A DNA stretch of 64,000 nucleotides from Saccharomycopsis fibuligera x Saccharomycopsis cf. fibuligera (lineage: Eukaryota > Ascomycota > Saccharomycetes > Ascoideales > Saccharomycopsidaceae), in contig CP012817.1 of assembly GCA_001936135.1 (NCBI GenBank), positions 2,170,001-2,234,000 on the forward strand. Reading direction: 5' to 3'. Both the position numbers and the translations under genes were made by a program. Numbering within the stretch: position 1 is the first letter of the stretch; each line of letters starts with the position of its first letter. Positions 1 to 10,383 of this stretch are shown piece after piece. Below the pieces are notes generated by a model. It saw only the letters and a list, made by a program, of their open reading frames with translations, had not been told where the DNA came from and did no database searches.

Positions 1-531
1 CTTAGTCAATAAACTCTCGGTGAAGCTTTCTTGCTTTTTAGACTGTGCATCATTAGGATCCAAATTTTGAAGTTTTGTTTTGTTTTCCTCGAGAACTTCT
101 AATTCTTGCAACTTTTGTCTTTTGAGAGCCAATTCTCGTTCTTTAATTTTTTCTTCGTCGTATTCCTCGATTAGCATGGGGGAAGCTAACAAGTATGCAT
201 CTTCGATAATGACCTTGACCGGTTTGCCTCGCAAATTGGACCAAGGTATCTGTAAGGTCAATTGGCCCAAAAAGCCATACTTGACATCAATAGGAAGCTC
301 AAGCTTATCAAGGGACTCTTTTTTTAGCTTTAAGTTTTTCAAAGTGACATCGCCAGACCATATACCGATGTTTAGCTGCTTTGGATCAAAGTTCTCGACA
401 TAGTTTCCCTACAAACAATTTGTTAGTATTAGAAGCGTGAGAAAGTGTGTTTAGCGCAACTGATAGACCCAATTGGGGTGGTAACATACTAGCGTTCGAT
501 TAAGCAAACCCGCTACCAAAGACTCGAGCAT
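1..531 (-). CDS. VPS13: VPS13 N-terminus (chorein-type lipid transfer protein), partial, one intron
   Basis: Only the first about 150 residues lie in the window; the gene runs off the left edge. Exon 1 is 531-490 (14 codons, MLESLVAGLLNRTL). An 81-nt intron follows at 489-409 with a GTATGT donor, a TACTAAC branch site and a TAG acceptor. Exon 2 starts at 408 and contains GNYVENFDPKQLNIGIWSG, which matches the chorein N-terminal region of yeast Vps13. Vps13 is a very large bridge-like protein that moves lipids between membranes at ER, vacuole, mitochondrial and prospore-membrane contact sites; this first segment builds the entrance of its hydrophobic groove. Splicing is required because the region between the exons breaks the frame and the joined product matches the family without a gap. 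The gene diverges from PRP19. Identification is secure; the rest of the protein cannot be assessed. Confidence 0.95.
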
Positions 532-1426
532 TGTTTATGTGTGTGTGTGTATTTGTGGAGTGTGGTGAGCCAGAGTGAGTAATGTTGTTTGGATGAATAA
601 AACAAAGTGCTCAGGGGGGGCAGAAGAGAAGCCTCTTGAGTCTCTGGGGCCTTTTCTCAATTTTGTTTTTCGTTTGCGGTTGGGAGAGCAAGCGTGGCTG
701 GTGGTTGAGCTATGAGATACAGTGGCTGGTGACAGATATATAGCGACCACAAAACACTCTAATCGCATCAGACACTTGAAGCAGCAGGAGCTTTAGATGC
801 TGTACAAGGTATGGTAATTAGTAGAGAAACTTTTCTGAACATCAGCAGTATCAATGGCAGTATCAGTGGCAGTAGCAGTAGCAGTAGACGCGATGCCAGT
901 GTCTTCTGGTAGACTGTTAGCACTGCTCTACGGTTCACGGAATCTAAATCATTCCAGATCTACTTCACTCTCTGTATTACTAACTAGCACCGTAAACATT
1001 CAGCGGCTGCTCAAATACAGTTCTAAGCTTTTCTAGCCAAATTTCACATTCCTTTTTACCTATAGCTCATAGCTATAGCTCTGTGATAAGTCCAGTAAGT
1101 AGCCTGATACTAAGCGTTGGGCACTCCATTCCTTTTCCTCGCTTATGTAAGCCATTGCCGCACTCAGAGACAAAACAAAACAAGAAAAAATAAATTAAAT
1201 TAAATTAAAACGAAATTAAAATATAAAATTTTAACTGATTCAGCACAACATCGCTGCTCGAGCATCTCCAGAACTTCCCTTTATCACACCAGCATTCTCC
1301 CTTTTCTCATTCTGTCTATCGCTCGACTGTTCGCATCACATTTTACAGCTCAGCATTCATTGCACCAGGCTAGTCCCCGTCCTAACTTGGCAAATATACT
1401 CAAATTTATAATATTATTATTCAAAC
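532..1426. promoter_or_regulatory. Divergent VPS13/PRP19 intergenic region
   Basis: This 895-bp gap must hold both promoters. It contains a GT dinucleotide run (539-550), a short CAGTAG repeat (about 868-886), and an AT-rich stretch with AAATT repeats (1187-1230) followed by a pyrimidine-rich stretch before the PRP19 start. I see no RNA gene or credible coding region. Confidence 0.6.
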
Positions 1427-3326
1427 ATGCAGTGTTCAAGTATGTATCTTTCCTAATTATGATAGTCGAAACTGTTAAACTGGCGTCAGGCTAATTTGCT
1501 CTACAAACGTTATAGTGGCTCATTCGAACAAAAATGGTTGCAACTGAATTAGTTATACTAACCTCTTTCTAGTCACTGGTGAGCCCACAACCGACCCGGT
1601 TCTATCACCAAGAAGCAACTTAATTTTTGATAGAAAAGCATTAGAAAACTATGTGGCAAAAAATGGAACTGATCCAGTCTCCGATGAGCCATTATCACCA
1701 GATGAATTTATAGTCGTAAAAACCAATAGTGGGTTAAACACCACATCAAAAGCACCAAGTTTCAACTCTATTCCTTCACTTTTATCAATCTTTCAAAATG
1801 AATGGGATGCAATAGTTTTAGAGAATTTTGAATTAAAAAAGAAAATCAATCAATTACAAAAAGATTTAGCCAATTCTGTGTATCATTATGATGCTAGTAT
1901 AAGAGTGATATCTAGACTAGCAAAAGAAAGGGATGAAGCAGTGAGAAAGCTACAGAATACGTTAATATCCGCGAACAAGAACGGTAATGCATTCCAAGCA
2001 CAATCAGAAGAAATGGAGGTAGACACCAATGGTACCGAAGTTGGTACACAACAGCCGCAGGAGCAGCAACAACCAGCAGCTGAAGTTTCTGCTGAAGAAC
2101 AGAAAACCACTGATTTGTTACAGCCGATCAAAGAAGCTGATAAATTCTTGAACACCATTCATCAAAAACAATTAAAGGAAAACAAATCAACATTGAATAC
2201 TATCAAACATAAACTTCACTTGAGATCATTATTTGACTTTACTCTTTTTGAGGATTTGCTGGTTCCTGCTAGAAATCAAATATCTCATAGTTCCATAGTC
2301 CTCAATAATGATCTTTTATTGCTTAGCAACTCTCAAAATATATTTGTTCTCAGCTTACCATTAAACTCGCTCATCAACAAAATCAAAATTACAAACATAC
2401 ACAAAAGTTCTCCTCTCACTTACTTAAGCTTTATCAATATCAGTGACATCGCCGCTCCAAACTTCAAGCCAATCGTTGGCTTTGAAGATGGTTCCACCTT
2501 TATCATTGACATTGATCTTTCCCAAAAAAATGTACCAACTTCCACGTCGACCAAAATCCCTTTTATAACTTTACCAAAGCAAGAATCGCAAGCATCTATC
2601 GTAACTTTGCTATCTCACCCATCCTTAAGTAATTACCTAATACGAATCTTCACTAACGGAATTTGGGCCCTTGTGGATGTTAGCACTAACAAAACCATCT
2701 TTACATCTACTTTGGACGCAAGTGCAAATTTCGAATACAGTAGTGCTGATCTTCACATGGATGGATGTTTGCTTTCAATCGGTACAAGTAATGGATTAAT
2801 TATAATTTATGATTTGAAAACTGGGGACAAATTAACCACATTCCAAGATGCTGGAGCTGGCAACAACAGCAACAACAATGACTCGGTGGTTAATAATTTG
2901 ACATACGCCAATAATGGCTACTGGTTACTCTCTACTGTTACTTCGACTACAACAGCTTCTTCAACTCCAACTTCAAAGGTAAATATCTGGGATTTAAGAA
3001 AAGGAGAAATTTCCTTTACAGTCAGTTCTTCTGCAAAAAAAATTATCAAAAAAGTTAGTATCGATAAATTTTCACAAATTTTGATAGTTTTGTTCAACGA
3101 TAATACTTTGGAATTCTACAAATATTTAAAAAAGGCTAAACAGTGGAGCAAAGATGATGCATTGTCAACTGAGTTCCAAACTTTAGTGCTGCAGCAGCTG
3201 CTGCTGCATGAATCAAATAAAAGCATTGATTTTGTTGCCATTCCGTGGCAAAAGACTTTTGAACGAACTTTTTTTGTTTTTAAGAGCGATGGGAAATGGG
3301 GCAAATTTACGATTGATTTTGAATAA
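1427..3326 (+). CDS. PRP19: Pre-mRNA-processing factor 19, U-box E3 ligase of the spliceosome, one intron
   Basis: Exon 1 is 1427-1439 (ATG plus 10 nt). The intron 1440-1572 has a GTATGT donor, and TACTAAC lies only about 10 nt before the TAG acceptor. Exon 2 is 1573-3326. The 588-residue product starts MQCSITGEPTTDPVLSPRS, the U-box fold of Prp19, and continues with NYVAKNGTDPVSDEPLS. A leucine/glutamate-rich coiled coil (about 79-150) follows, with the signature SLLSIFQNEWDAIVLENFEL; this part tetramerises in the family. The C-terminal half is a degenerate WD40 propeller, including VNIWDLRKGE. Prp19 is the core of the NineTeen Complex that stabilises U5/U6 during spliceosome activation. Low-complexity Q/E insertions occur around 150. 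A CTG-rich stretch near the end would read Ser-rich in a CTG clade yeast. It converges on OCA5. Confidence 0.96.
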
Positions 3327-3775
3327 CTTTTGTATAATTTCAATTGATCAAGTATTTTTAATGTTTTTCTTCTCTTTTATTATTCTATAATTATGTTATG
3401 TACCATAATATTGTTTTAACAGTACTTTGCTGTCTTGTTTTTAAATAAAAATTGTTTATTTTAGCTTTAATTTCAATTACCTGCAATTGCGGTCATCGCA
3501 CAATACTCTTATTTTTCTATTCACATGAACATTTTTACAATCATTTTTCAACATGGTTCATGTAACAGTACCATCATTCACGAGTATAGCAGCAAAATCG
3601 CTGGTTATCATGAGTTGGCAAACATTGGATAATTGTGCAACATCTTTATTTTTCGTTCTATATTATTACTTCAATTGCAGATTATTTACAATAAGAAAAA
3701 AAAGAGATATAAAAAGAATGAAAATGCAAAGTTAAAAATAGATGATAACAAACAATGTGTAAAGCAAAAATTATA

Positions 3776-3817
<42 letters not shown>

Positions 3818-4025
3818 TGGTAAAATACAAAGTAAAAGTCGAAAAAAAAAATGAAGATTCTTCAACTTTTTCCAATTCCACAAAAATTATGCATCATTCT
3901 CTCGAGTGAAGTAAAGCCAGTGAACAGTTTTATCATAAATATAGCAAAGAACAACTCTCAATTGCTCAAAGTTCTAGATTTTAGATATTAATGATAACAA
4001 AAACAATTATAATAGTTAACTAAAT
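3327..4025. other. Convergent 3' flanks of PRP19 and OCA5
   Basis: This AT-rich 699-bp spacer between two converging genes holds a 38-base A run (3777-3814) and shorter A-rich blocks. It probably contains both poly(A) regions. No gene is supported. Confidence 0.6.
3777..3814. repeat. Homopolymer A38
   Basis: An uninterrupted run of 38 A on the plus strand, the longest homopolymer I counted in the window, lies between convergent genes. Confidence 0.95.
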
Positions 4026-7000
4026 TCACTCCTTCAACTCAAATTGAATCCACTTTCTCCAAAACACGCCGCTATTCATGATAATATCCTCAATATCATC
4101 ATTATTTTTATCTATAACTAATGGTAAACTACGATCCTTCTTATCATTGTGTAACTTTTCATTGCTTCCGATACCATTGTTACTATTGTTACTATTGTAA
4201 CCATTGTTACCGCTGTTGTTATTCTCAGCCTTAAATAGCGCACAATTACTATCACCACTACTGCTAACACTGCCATTCTCATCAATATTACTAATAGCTG
4301 CCCGAGACCAAGATGTGAATTTATCTTGGGGTTCTTCAGTAGCCTTGAATTTGGATTGGCAAAATTCATTCACGTTATCAGCAGTAAGTTTTAACTTAAG
4401 ATTATCAGTGCTGCTTGATCTTTGATTATCGGCTGATAATGAAATGAAACTGTTGTTACCTTCAGCATAATTAGCAACGTTTTCAACATTTTTAATATTT
4501 TTTTGACCTGATGCTGATGAAGTTGGTACAATTACAGGTGCTGCGGTTATTGATGATGAGTTTGATAATTGATTGTTCAAATCAAGATTTTGTAAATTTA
4601 ATGCATTAACGGGACTAATGCTTCTGATTTCACCAGTCTCTGTATTAGTCTGCATATTCTTGCCTGGCGCTGGTGCTGTGGTTGCAGTTGTTCCTAAAGA
4701 TTGAAACTGCTTCTGTGGCTGCAACTGTGGTGAAACTATCAGAATTGTTGGAGATAATAAAGAGGATTGTTCATCAACTATAATCTTTGTTTGTTCCTGA
4801 CCACCCCCATCATTACTTGAATCCGTATTTAAACTCTTCAAATTCTTATTATTACTACTATTATTATTACTAGTTATAGCAGCAGCATTATCACTTTTTG
4901 TAAACTTCTCCTGATTGAAATCACTGGGACTAGAATAGGTAAAATAACTTTTATGATTGCTCTTCAAATCTCTTGCTTTTTGTCTCTTGGCGAACTTATT
5001 TGTCATTGATGATCCACGATCCCCTACTTTTGAAATCATTAATCCATTACTTAAAACTTGACGAATTTCTGCTTGATCTAGTTCGAATAGGAGATTTTCT
5101 TGAGATTTTAGAAAGGCGAGATATATGAAGATTAATTCAATGTGGGGGCTGATAATTGAATATGGAATTTTTGTCAAATTGTTGGTAGCTACTGGTGTGA
5201 AAGCATCAGATAGACTAATTTTGAAATTTGGATTCTCATTAATTAGTAACCTTTTCATATAATTTATAAAATGTGAATCTTTAGTTTGAATAATTGCATC
5301 CCAATAGATATTTGGACCCAATATTTCAATAATTTTCTCATCAATATGCTGAAGTTGTTTTAAAATTGCCTTTTGAGTCTTCAACTCTTTGGCAATTTCA
5401 TCATTCTTAATTGTCTTTTCGGATTCGCTTAGGTTTGAAGTAGTAAATAATTCAACTTTATTTTTGAAAACTAGTTCACTTGGAGGCATTCTCCATCCAA
5501 GAATTGAATCCCATAATCTTCCTCGATCACTTTTATTAAATACTTTTGCACCACACCACTTGATCCACCATAATAGCCATTCATCGCCACTATTAATCAA
5601 ATTGAAATTTGAAGTCAAAATGCCTTCTTCTTTCATGAAACTTGACAAATCGCCAAGTAATTTCCGCAACAAGTGTAAGAAAAATGAAAGCCGCTCATCA
5701 ATGGAACCACCCCGCACCGGCAAAGAAACTGTTGTGCTTGTTGAATGTTTCTTTCCATGTTTATGCAGAGGACTAGTACTACGACTTGATGATAATAAAG
5801 AAGAAGATGATGATGTTGTGGATGATGACGTTGTCGTTGATGATGATAGTGGTGGCGATGATGTTGTTGACAATGATGATATTTTTATTTCTGATTCAGC
5901 TGATGCGGAAGAAGACGGAGAAGCTAAAATTGGGGAAGGTTCTGTCAAAGATGAGATGTTATTTTCTTTTTTTGTCAAAAAATTTTCAAATTCCGTCAAC
6001 TCTTCTTCAGTAGGCTCAGAGGCATGCAAAATCACCAACACAATTCTTTCATAAATTTCAGGGAATGATAGCTTATACTTTAATGAAATCATGTCATCCA
6101 ATTTTCTCATCAGAGCATTAAACTTGTCAAAATTTTCGTTATCCTGCAAAAAACCGTCATAAAAGATATTAGCCTCTTCATCAAGGTCAATAATACACAT
6201 ATTTTCACTCAAATTTGGATCATTGAAATAAATTTTTTCTTGACCTTGATGGTCCCGGCTTGAGCTTTGTTGTGGTAATTGATTCAGATTCTCGAGAATA
6301 AATGTAGAAACAGTAGAGTTTGTATCCGAATCATCCACATTGCCAACGTTATGTTCGCATGGCATGCCATCAGCATTTGACGAATGTGGAGTAAACGGAG
6401 TTTTCGGCAGACTTATATTCTTATGCTTATATTTTTTCTCAAACTTCCCCAATGACATGTCTTTACCCAAAAGCACATACTTTTTCATATCATTCATATC
6501 AATGTAGTGTTTATTGTTGAACAATGGAGGATACCATTCCGCCAACCCAAGGGCAATCCAAGTGAGACCGGGCTCATATTTGAAAATCTTACCCCACTTT
6601 CTCAAAAAACGGGCAATTGAATATTCAATAGTTTTAAAGATTTTTTTTTCTATAGGAGTGAGTTGATAATAAGGATCATTTGCATGGTTGTCATGATGGC
6701 TATTCACATTGTCATTTTTCTTGGATGCAGGCACTTTGATGTTAGAATGAGCCGTTGTATTTGCAGCCAGTTCACCGTTCATTGGATTGTTGTTACTGAT
6801 GTTGTTGCTAATGTTTTTGGTCACTTTGGTAGAGTTGTTTTCCTGAGGTATACTAACTTGGAAGTTTTTTCTAAAGTATCTCTTCAAATCATTTCTGATT
6901 TGCTTTATTGGGATAAGCTTCCCTTCTTCACGTTCTCTTTTTCTCTTTTCTGAGGATTTATGAGAAGCAGAGCTACTAGGATTGTTATTTTGATCCAGCT

Positions 7001-7706
7001 TTGTATTAGATCCATTTGCATTTTTCCCAATACCGTTAGCTGTAGTTTCTTTATTATAGGTCAAATCATCAATCACCACATCATCATCTTCTTCTTCTTC
7101 TTCTTCTTCTTCTTCTTCTTCTTGTTCTTCTTGTTCTTCTTGTTCTTCTTGTTCTTCTTGTTCTTCTTCTTGTTCTTCTTCTTCTTGTTCTTGCTCTTCT
7201 TTCTTTTCTTCTTTCTTTTCTTCTTTCTCTTCTTCTTTCTTTTCTTCTTCTTCTTCTTCCTGTTCTCCATCATCATCCTCATCAAAGTTAGGGTTAATAT
7301 ACGGCTTCAACACAAATGGATGCTTTTTAAGTAAAATTGGCCAAATTCTGTAACGTAAAAACGGGGGCAACCCTTTTTGCCTAGCTATAAGGGCAAGGGC
7401 TTCAATATTTTCCGTTTCAATGTAGTGATAGCAGGAGTTGATTATAGTGATGGCATTGGAAATCAATAAACAGTCATCATCATCGGAAGAAGAGGTAACA
7501 CCGGTTAACGACCTGATTTGACCAGATCTTGTTTTAGGATTGGATCTTATTTCTTTTTCGTTGCTGGTATCATTGTAGTTGATGTTACTAGTAGTAGTAG
7601 TAGTAGAATTCAACCTATCGCCTTTGACATCTTCTTGTTTTTCATGCTGAGTGTCTGGAGGCGAGACATCTTTTTCGCTGATTTGCGAAGCGGATGCCTT
7701 AGGCAT
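4026..7706 (-). CDS. OCA5: OCA5-like TBC-fold protein
   Basis: This 1226-residue protein is nearly twice the size of S. cerevisiae Oca5. Conserved blocks are spread along it: LRYRIWPILLKKHPF near 117, FKYEPGLTWIALGLAEWYPP near 372, ERIVLVILHASEP near 552, EWLLWWIKWCGAK and DRGRLWDSILGWR near 710-740, and a C-terminal VFWRKWIQFELKE. All have counterparts in Oca5, a cytoplasmic Rab-GAP-like (TBC) protein of the Oca phosphatase-like complex. Between the blocks are large insertions: an acidic E/Q/D tract at about 149-207 encoded by GAA/CAA repeats, Ser/Thr-rich linkers near 600-640, and Asn-rich segments near the end. The usual arginine and glutamine finger residues of active TBC domains are not obvious, so catalytic GAP activity is uncertain. 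The start is the first ATG; no intron is needed. Confidence 0.88.
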   Translation of the reverse strand: MPKASASQISEKDVSPPDTQHEKQEDVKGDRLNSTTTTTSNINYNDTSNEKEIRSNPKTRSGQIRSLTGVTSSSDDDDCLLISNAITIINSCYHYIETENIEALALIARQKGLPPFLRYRIWPILLKKHPFVLKPYINPNFDEDDDGEQEEEEEEKKEEEKEEKKEEKKEEQEQEEEEQEEEQEEQEEQEEQEEQEEEEEEEEEEEDDDVVIDDLTYNKETTANGIGKNANGSNTKLDQNNNPSSSASHKSSEKRKREREEGKLIPIKQIRNDLKRYFRKNFQVSIPQENNSTKVTKNISNNISNNNPMNGELAANTTAHSNIKVPASKKNDNVNSHHDNHANDPYYQLTPIEKKIFKTIEYSIARFLRKWGKIFKYEPGLTWIALGLAEWYPPLFNNKHYIDMNDMKKYVLLGKDMSLGKFEKKYKHKNISLPKTPFTPHSSNADGMPCEHNVGNVDDSDTNSTVSTFILENLNQLPQQSSSRDHQGQEKIYFNDPNLSENMCIIDLDEEANIFYDGFLQDNENFDKFNALMRKLDDMISLKYKLSFPEIYERIVLVILHASEPTEEELTEFENFLTKKENNISSLTEPSPILASPSSSASAESEIKISSLSTTSSPPLSSSTTTSSSTTSSSSSLLSSSRSTSPLHKHGKKHSTSTTVSLPVRGGSIDERLSFFLHLLRKLLGDLSSFMKEEGILTSNFNLINSGDEWLLWWIKWCGAKVFNKSDRGRLWDSILGWRMPPSELVFKNKVELFTTSNLSESEKTIKNDEIAKELKTQKAILKQLQHIDEKIIEILGPNIYWDAIIQTKDSHFINYMKRLLINENPNFKISLSDAFTPVATNNLTKIPYSIISPHIELIFIYLAFLKSQENLLFELDQAEIRQVLSNGLMISKVGDRGSSMTNKFAKRQKARDLKSNHKSYFTYSSPSDFNQEKFTKSDNAAAITSNNNSSNNKNLKSLNTDSSNDGGGQEQTKIIVDEQSSLLSPTILIVSPQLQPQKQFQSLGTTATTAPAPGKNMQTNTETGEIRSISPVNALNLQNLDLNNQLSNSSSITAAPVIVPTSSASGQKNIKNVENVANYAEGNNSFISLSADNQRSSSTDNLKLKLTADNVNEFCQSKFKATEEPQDKFTSWSRAAISNIDENGSVSSSGDSNCALFKAENNNSGNNGYNSNNSNNGIGSNEKLHNDKKDRSLPLVIDKNNDDIEDIIMNSGVFWRKWIQFELKE
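7085..7262. repeat. GAA/CAA trinucleotide tract inside OCA5
   Basis: A trinucleotide-rich stretch (TTC/TTG on the plus strand) encodes the E/Q run of OCA5. It includes a regular EEQ-type three-codon pattern, so it is a likely site of length variation. Confidence 0.9.
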
Positions 7707-8327
7707 TTTTGAGTGTCAAATTCAAAACAAGGTTCAAAAAGTATTGGAACAAAGGTTGAAATTTGCACAAGTCAAAAGTATCGATAATATCAAGAATTGA
7801 AAGCAACAAGTTGAGTGTTTATGCTTTTCAATGATTCGCTTTCCAGAAGCAAAGGGAAGTTGTTATTGTTGTTTTTGTAGTTTGTATGATTTGCAAATGG
7901 TCTGAGTAGTAGAAATATACAAAAGTGTATGGGGAAAATTCTCCAGCAGATCAAAAGACAGGCGACTTAGAACAAAACAGACATGGTAAAAACTTGGGGA
8001 ATAAACAACTGATGAAAAAGAAAGAAGTAAAGGGAATGCAGAAGGTGACGAACAGAGAAGTGAAAAAACAACCAAGTAGTTCTGAAGAGAAGATAAGAAA
8101 AGATAGATCAACCAACAGCAGCAGGAGCAAATAAAAAGCAGCCGGAGGCAACAAAGAAGAAAATGTCTCCAGATGAGCGAAGCAAAAGAGGAAGGCGCTC
8201 GAGCGAATTTTGTTCCATTAACAGAAAGAAAAAAAAATTCTCGATTTGTCTCTTAGTCACAAGACTTTGCGTACTACATGAACAACCTGCAATAGCAACC
8301 AGAAATAGCAAAGAACAGCAAAAAAAC
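7707..8327. promoter_or_regulatory. OCA5 upstream region up to the tRNA
   Basis: This 621-bp stretch is purine-rich on the plus strand between about 7920 and 8240 (many GAAG/AAAG blocks), so it is pyrimidine-rich in the OCA5 sense. The T run at 8326-8320 on the minus strand terminates the tRNA. Open frames here are short and of simple composition; I do not call them genes. Confidence 0.5.
8320..8326 (-). terminator. Pol III oligo-T terminator of tRNA-Glu
   Basis: Seven T on the minus strand begin one base after the tRNA 3' end (a single G at 8327 intervenes). Confidence 0.9.
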
Positions 8328-8420
8328 TCCGATACCGGGAATCGAACCCGGATTTGTGCCGAGCCCAAACACAAATACATCAATGAGAGGGCACCGTGCT
8401 AGCCATTACACTATATCGGA
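8328..8420 (-). tRNA. tRNA-Glu(CUC) with a 22-nt intron
   Basis: The minus strand folds as a full cloverleaf. Acceptor TCCGATA (8420-8414) pairs with TATCGGA (8334-8328); D stem GTG/CAC; anticodon stem GTGCC (8394-8390) with GGCAC (8360-8356); T stem CCGGG/CCCGG around TTCGATT (8346-8340). The loop reads C-U-CUC-A, so the anticodon is CUC (8387-8385), decoding GAG as Glu, with U33 and A37 in place. Between base 37 and base 38 lie 22 extra nucleotides (8383-8362), the canonical nuclear tRNA intron position. A GGG in the intron could pair with the anticodon, as in other pre-tRNAs. The mature length is 71 nt before CCA. A T7 terminator follows at 8326-8320. Confidence 0.97.
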
Positions 8421-8786
8421 TTCTCTATATTTGTTGCGAACATTTTCCTTTGTTGTGTTCGCATTCCTGATCAGTCTGTATTCACAACCGTCAGAAGGTG
8501 CCTTGAAGTTGTCGAAAATCTTGTATAAAGGTCGGCGACGTGTTCCTTTTAACTTGTGTATATAGCTATGGGGGGAATAAAGGATAAGCCGATATACCCA
8601 TCGATAACCATAACAAACGTGTTTAAAATACTTAGTAGAAAACTAACCCTCTTCTAAACACAACAATATTTTTTCAAAAAGTTGTTGTAGTTGTATCACA
8701 TTTTTAAGTCTTGATTATAAATCGATCTTTTGTTAACTTTACTGGCAGAAAATCCAGCACAGTGCTTTACCTTTACGAACACAGAA

Positions 8787-9427
8787 ATGAACATAATAAG
8801 TCTTTTGAAACAAGTAGTCCCTAACAAACGAAATCCCGGCACCTTGAGCTTCAGCGTTCATCATACATAGCAGAGGCAGTCGAAGTGACGTTTCTGAGAA
8901 AAAAGTTTATTATCAAAGAAGTCTTCGACTTCAGATCCAGAAACGGTAGTGCACAAGTGCGCGAGAAACAAGATAAATTACTATTCTCAAGCCAGTTGGC
9001 ACTGTTTAAGAAGATCATTGAAAAAGAATGTCCAGCCATTTCAACCTCCTGGTTGCTTTGAGAATATCTACACATTTCACCACAGAGCCGAAAAGTTTAA
9101 ATTCCAAGGTGAGGGAAGTATGTGGTGCTCTGAAGATTTGTTACACAAACGACATAAGCAATGTTCGTGTGAGGACGTTACCAACAAACAAATGGGGCAT
9201 TTTTTGATCAAATGCCTTGGAGCAAAAGCCTTATTGAAAAAACTACATATAAAGAACCGAGCTGGGACAGCCTCATCCTCTCATCCAGTGATACCAGCGA
9301 TTTTCAGACTGACAGCTACCTAATAGTTCAGGAAAAATACTCTTGCATACGGCACGACAAGGACTTCAATTGGAAAAGTGTTCCGATTACTACACTTATT
9401 TACTACATCAACGCATTTATGAATTAG
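8787..9427 (+). pseudogene. Decayed protein-coding gene of unknown family
   Basis: Coding-like sequence runs on the plus strand from an ATG at 8787 to a TAG at 9425-9427, but only by changing frame. The pieces are MNIISLLKQVVPNKRNPG (8787-8870), a 65-70 residue stretch with FRSRNGSAQVREKQDKLLF that closes at 9059-9061, a third with VREVCGALKICYTNDIS, and a last with SWDSLILSSSDTSDFQTDS and VPITTLIYYINAFMN. About three frame changes are needed. No GT-AG intron with a branch site explains them, so decay is more likely than splicing. I do not recognise the family. It lies in a nearly 2-kb gene-poor stretch beside a tRNA gene, a typical place for relics. It may also be chance coding-like sequence. 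Confidence 0.4.
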
Positions 9428-10383
9428 ATAACACCGGAAGATGGTACTGAAGCGGAACTCTTTATTTTTACCTGTCGATATCAACAAAACGTTTTGATAA
9501 TAACGACAAAATATTACTAAAACTAAAATAATAATCAGAAAAATCATGTTCTCCTCCTGATATATCTCAACTCTGGTAAAATTACTGAATTGACAAAACT
9601 AACGAGGGTTTTATTTACATAAAACTTATATGATACCAGTTGGACTATACTTTATATGCTATATAGATGAGTTTATAAGACTTTATTTTCTATCATTTGT
9701 AAATATTGTTAATAAATCAGTCTTGAGTGGGGGGAAAAAATGCAATAACAACCGAACTATAGTAAAGATATCATATAGATAAGTTTATGAGTGACGAACA
9801 TTGAGTTTGAGGTCTCAGGAACAGGATCAAGACTTGCGATATCTTTTACTATATATTCTCCGATTTTCTAACATGTTGTACTACATAAGAATTATCTATA
9901 AAATTGTACATCTGTTACATCAATTCACATTTCGCTACCATTCAAAGGCCAATATTTGTTTCTATTGGCCTGACTAAAGTTTTTACACAGCTCAGTCCAG
10001 CATATTTTACTATTTACTATATTTGGAATAGAAAGCATTTTAATACAATAATTATGAGTTCTGAGTTAACATTGCATAATGTTTTATCACATAGATCTAA
10101 ATCTGTACCTAAATTAAGCATTTATCTGATAAGTTTTAGACTCTTTAGGGTGGATTGGAGGCAAGGGTGGACCTTTCGTGGTAGTGGTAGTGGACTTAAT
10201 TACGTTCCAGTAAGCATGATGCGTTTGCGCATCACTTACACATTTTATTTCATTTTATTTCATTTTATTTCATTTTATTTCATTTTATTTCATTTTATTT
10301 CATTTTAGTTTACTTTATATAAAATAATATAAAAATCACAACTATTAATGAGTTGAGCCATAAGCCATTAAACTAAACACGCC
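9428..10383. other. Gene-free stretch between the decayed frame and BUB3
   Basis: This 956-bp stretch is AT-rich. It contains two similar 20-mers beginning atatagatgag (9661-9680) and atatagataag (9773-9792), a 7-bp inverted repeat TGATGCG/CGCATCA around TTTG (10217-10234), and the ten-base tandem repeat at 10241-10310. The right end is the BUB3 3' flank. No gene is supported. Confidence 0.5.
10241..10310. repeat. 10-bp minisatellite cattttattt, about 6.7 copies
   Basis: Six perfect copies of cattttattt (10241-10300) are followed by one diverged copy (cattttagtt). It lies 3' of BUB3. Confidence 0.95.

Noticed and set aside
5389-6054. 221-codon open frame on the plus strand inside OCA5
   Set aside because: It is the complement of a conserved coding region with simple Ser/Asp repeats; no conserved motif and no start context.
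8421-10383. Solo LTR or retroelement relic beside the tRNA
   Set aside because: I found no TG...CA-bounded direct repeat, no target duplication and no polyprotein-like segment.
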